Assembly (NCBI GenBank): GCA_964401455.1
Contig: CAYNYI010000020.1
Coordinates: 1 to 31,892, forward strand
Length of the DNA: 31,892 nt
Direction of reading: 5' to 3'
From: CAYNYI01 sp964401455
GTDB taxonomy: Bacteria; Fibrobacterota; OXYB2-FULL-49-7; CAYNYI01
Shown: positions 31,051-31,892 of the stretch, in pieces
Layout: each line of letters starts with the position of its first letter
How positions within the stretch are numbered: the first letter of the stretch is position 1
The notes under the pieces: model-generated
Told to the model about the DNA's origin: nothing
The model's input: only the letters and a program-made list of their open reading frames with translations
Databases searched by the model: none
Program-made: the position numbers and the translations under genes

Positions 31051-31227
31051 TCAGTTTTTATCGGGAAGAGGTCTTTTAAAAACCGCACTGAGATAATTCC
31101 TGCTGGTTTCAGGGATGACGTTTACCAGTTCCCAGCCGTCATATCCGAAAGCATTCATTCTTTCAACAAAAGAATCGATTTCCGATTCTTTTTCTTCAAC
31201 AATAAACCTGTATTCCCATCTGTTCAT
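31051..31227 (-). CDS. small DUF4177-like protein
   Basis: A 58-residue protein: NRWEYRFIVEEKESEIDSF, then MNAFGYDGWELVNVIPE and a closing strand YLSAVFKRPL. This is the DUF4177 pattern (W-E-Y-K ... LN-x-x-G-x-x-GWELV-x-V ... FKR), a small alpha/beta domain of unknown role. GAAAGG lies six bases before ATG 31227; an ATG at 31233 overlaps that site. It follows the membrane coiled-coil gene by about 39 bases, on the same strand, so the two probably share a transcript. Confidence 0.7.
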   Translation of the reverse strand: MNRWEYRFIVEEKESEIDSFVERMNAFGYDGWELVNVIPETSRNYLSAVFKRPLPDKN

Positions 31228-31266
31228 AAACATCCTTTCAGAAACTGCCCGAAACCAGTCGCTTTT

Positions 31267-31892
31267 TCAGCTTTTTTTTGTTTGGCAGCTTTCAATTACC
31301 TTTTCAAAACCGTTTTTAGCCGTAATGGCCGCATCTTTTGCCGCCTTCCGGCGGGACCACTCCTGAGACTCGCTCTCAGACATGAAATAGGACTTATGAG
31401 AAGAGGCGGCCCTCGAAAGCATATCAAGAGATTCATTGAGTTTTTCAAGGATCTCTCTTGTGGACTCCCCGACATTTTCCAGCTCCCCGGCCTCTTTTTT
31501 ATAGGCCCTCGCCATAGAGATATAGCCGCGTGAACTCCGCTCAGAAAGGTCCCACTGCTCATCGGTGATTCTGTCGGGATTAAAATAAGCTATAGACCGC
31601 GCTATTTTATTGGCTTTTTCGGAAATCTCCAGGGCCTTTTCTTTAAACTCATCAATTTCTTCAGCTTTTTCTTCCATTTCCTTGGCCTTTTGTTCGGCAA
31701 GGATTTTCTGTCTCTCCTGTTCGGCCGCTAAACGGGCCTGCTCCGCGGCTGAGCCCTTTAGGCCTACATAATGATCGACAGTAACAAAGACCGAGGCTAT
31801 AATAAGAACGGAAGCGAGAATATAGCTGATAACCATCTTTGCCGTACCGCGTGAATTAACAGCGGAGATGAGCCCTGATAACGCTACGCCGG
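31267..31892 (-). CDS. membrane-anchored coiled-coil protein, 5' end outside the window
   Basis: The frame is open from the stop at 31267 to the window edge. An ATG at 31836 exists but has no ribosome binding site, and the preceding in-frame residues (GVALSGLISAVNSRGTAK) read sensibly, so the true start is probably beyond 31892. Visible order: a hydrophobic segment (VISYILASVLIIASVFVTVD), a long charged coiled coil (AAEQARLAAEQERQKILAEQ onward, rich in Ala, Glu, Lys and Gln), then a helical region with SSRGYISMARAYKKEAGELE and a basic end. This resembles a single-span anchor with a cytoplasmic or periplasmic stalk. I do not recognise the family. A run of eight A precedes the stop codon. Confidence 0.6.
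   Translation of the reverse strand, partial: GVALSGLISAVNSRGTAKMVISYILASVLIIASVFVTVDHYVGLKGSAAEQARLAAEQERQKILAEQKAKEMEEKAEEIDEFKEKALEISEKANKIARSIAYFNPDRITDEQWDLSERSSRGYISMARAYKKEAGELENVGESTREILEKLNESLDMLSRAASSHKSYFMSESESQEWSRRKAAKDAAITAKNGFEKVIESCQTKKS

Noticed and set aside
30991..31533. 180-codon open frame on the plus strand
   Set aside because: Antisense to the DUF4177 and coiled-coil genes, with low-complexity aromatic/basic composition.

Overview
The window looks like chromosomal DNA from a Gram-negative (two-membrane) bacterium. It carries a LolA-type lipoprotein carrier, a lipoprotein, several signal-peptide beta-barrel proteins, a PorV/PorQ-family outer-membrane protein and a secreted protein with a FlgD/T9SS-like C-terminal domain. 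That combination points to the Fibrobacterota-Chlorobiota-Bacteroidota (FCB) group or a neighbouring candidate phylum. I cannot place it more precisely from sequence alone. Shine-Dalgarno sites are common, and TTG starts recur. I see no transposase, phage gene or CRISPR array.

Layout. 1-1.6 kb: a four-helix-bundle protein and a convergent membrane acyltransferase. 1.6-4.4 kb: a possible structured RNA, an HU gene with its own promoter and terminator, then a hybrid histidine kinase followed by a CDP-alcohol phosphatidyltransferase. 4.4-6.2 kb (minus): a lipoprotein, a cyclic-nucleotide-binding protein and a wrecked CrtI-like FAD oxidoreductase. 6.3-9.8 kb (plus): an outer-membrane-type protein, the remnant of a sigma-54 activator, a HEAT-repeat protein, rdgB and a flavodoxin. 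9.8-17.7 kb (minus): a small beta-barrel protein, leuS, a PorV-like protein, a secreted propeller/FlgD-like protein, lolA, a small Sm-like protein and aroB. 17.7-21.8 kb (minus): a tight four-gene cluster of YbhN-like membrane protein, two family-2 glycosyltransferases and a radical SAM protein. 22-22.8 kb: tRNA-Thr(CGT) and a TrmJ-like methyltransferase. 22.8-31 kb (minus): a nearly complete fatty-acid/phospholipid operon, yceD-rpmF-plsX-fabH-fabD-fabG-acpP-fabF-rnc, followed by an acyl-CoA dehydrogenase and a strong terminator. 31-31.9 kb: a DUF4177 protein and a membrane coiled-coil protein that runs off the window.

How the genes fit together. The fab operon builds acyl-ACP and, through PlsX, acyl-phosphate for membrane lipids; the CDP-alcohol phosphatidyltransferase acts later in phospholipid synthesis. 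LolA, the PorV-like protein and the barrel proteins belong to envelope assembly. The ybhN-GT2-GT2-radical SAM cluster is the best candidate for an uncharacterised pathway, probably making or decorating an envelope glycolipid. Two genes (the CrtI-like oxidoreductase and the sigma-54 activator) have decayed by internal deletion, while their neighbours look intact.
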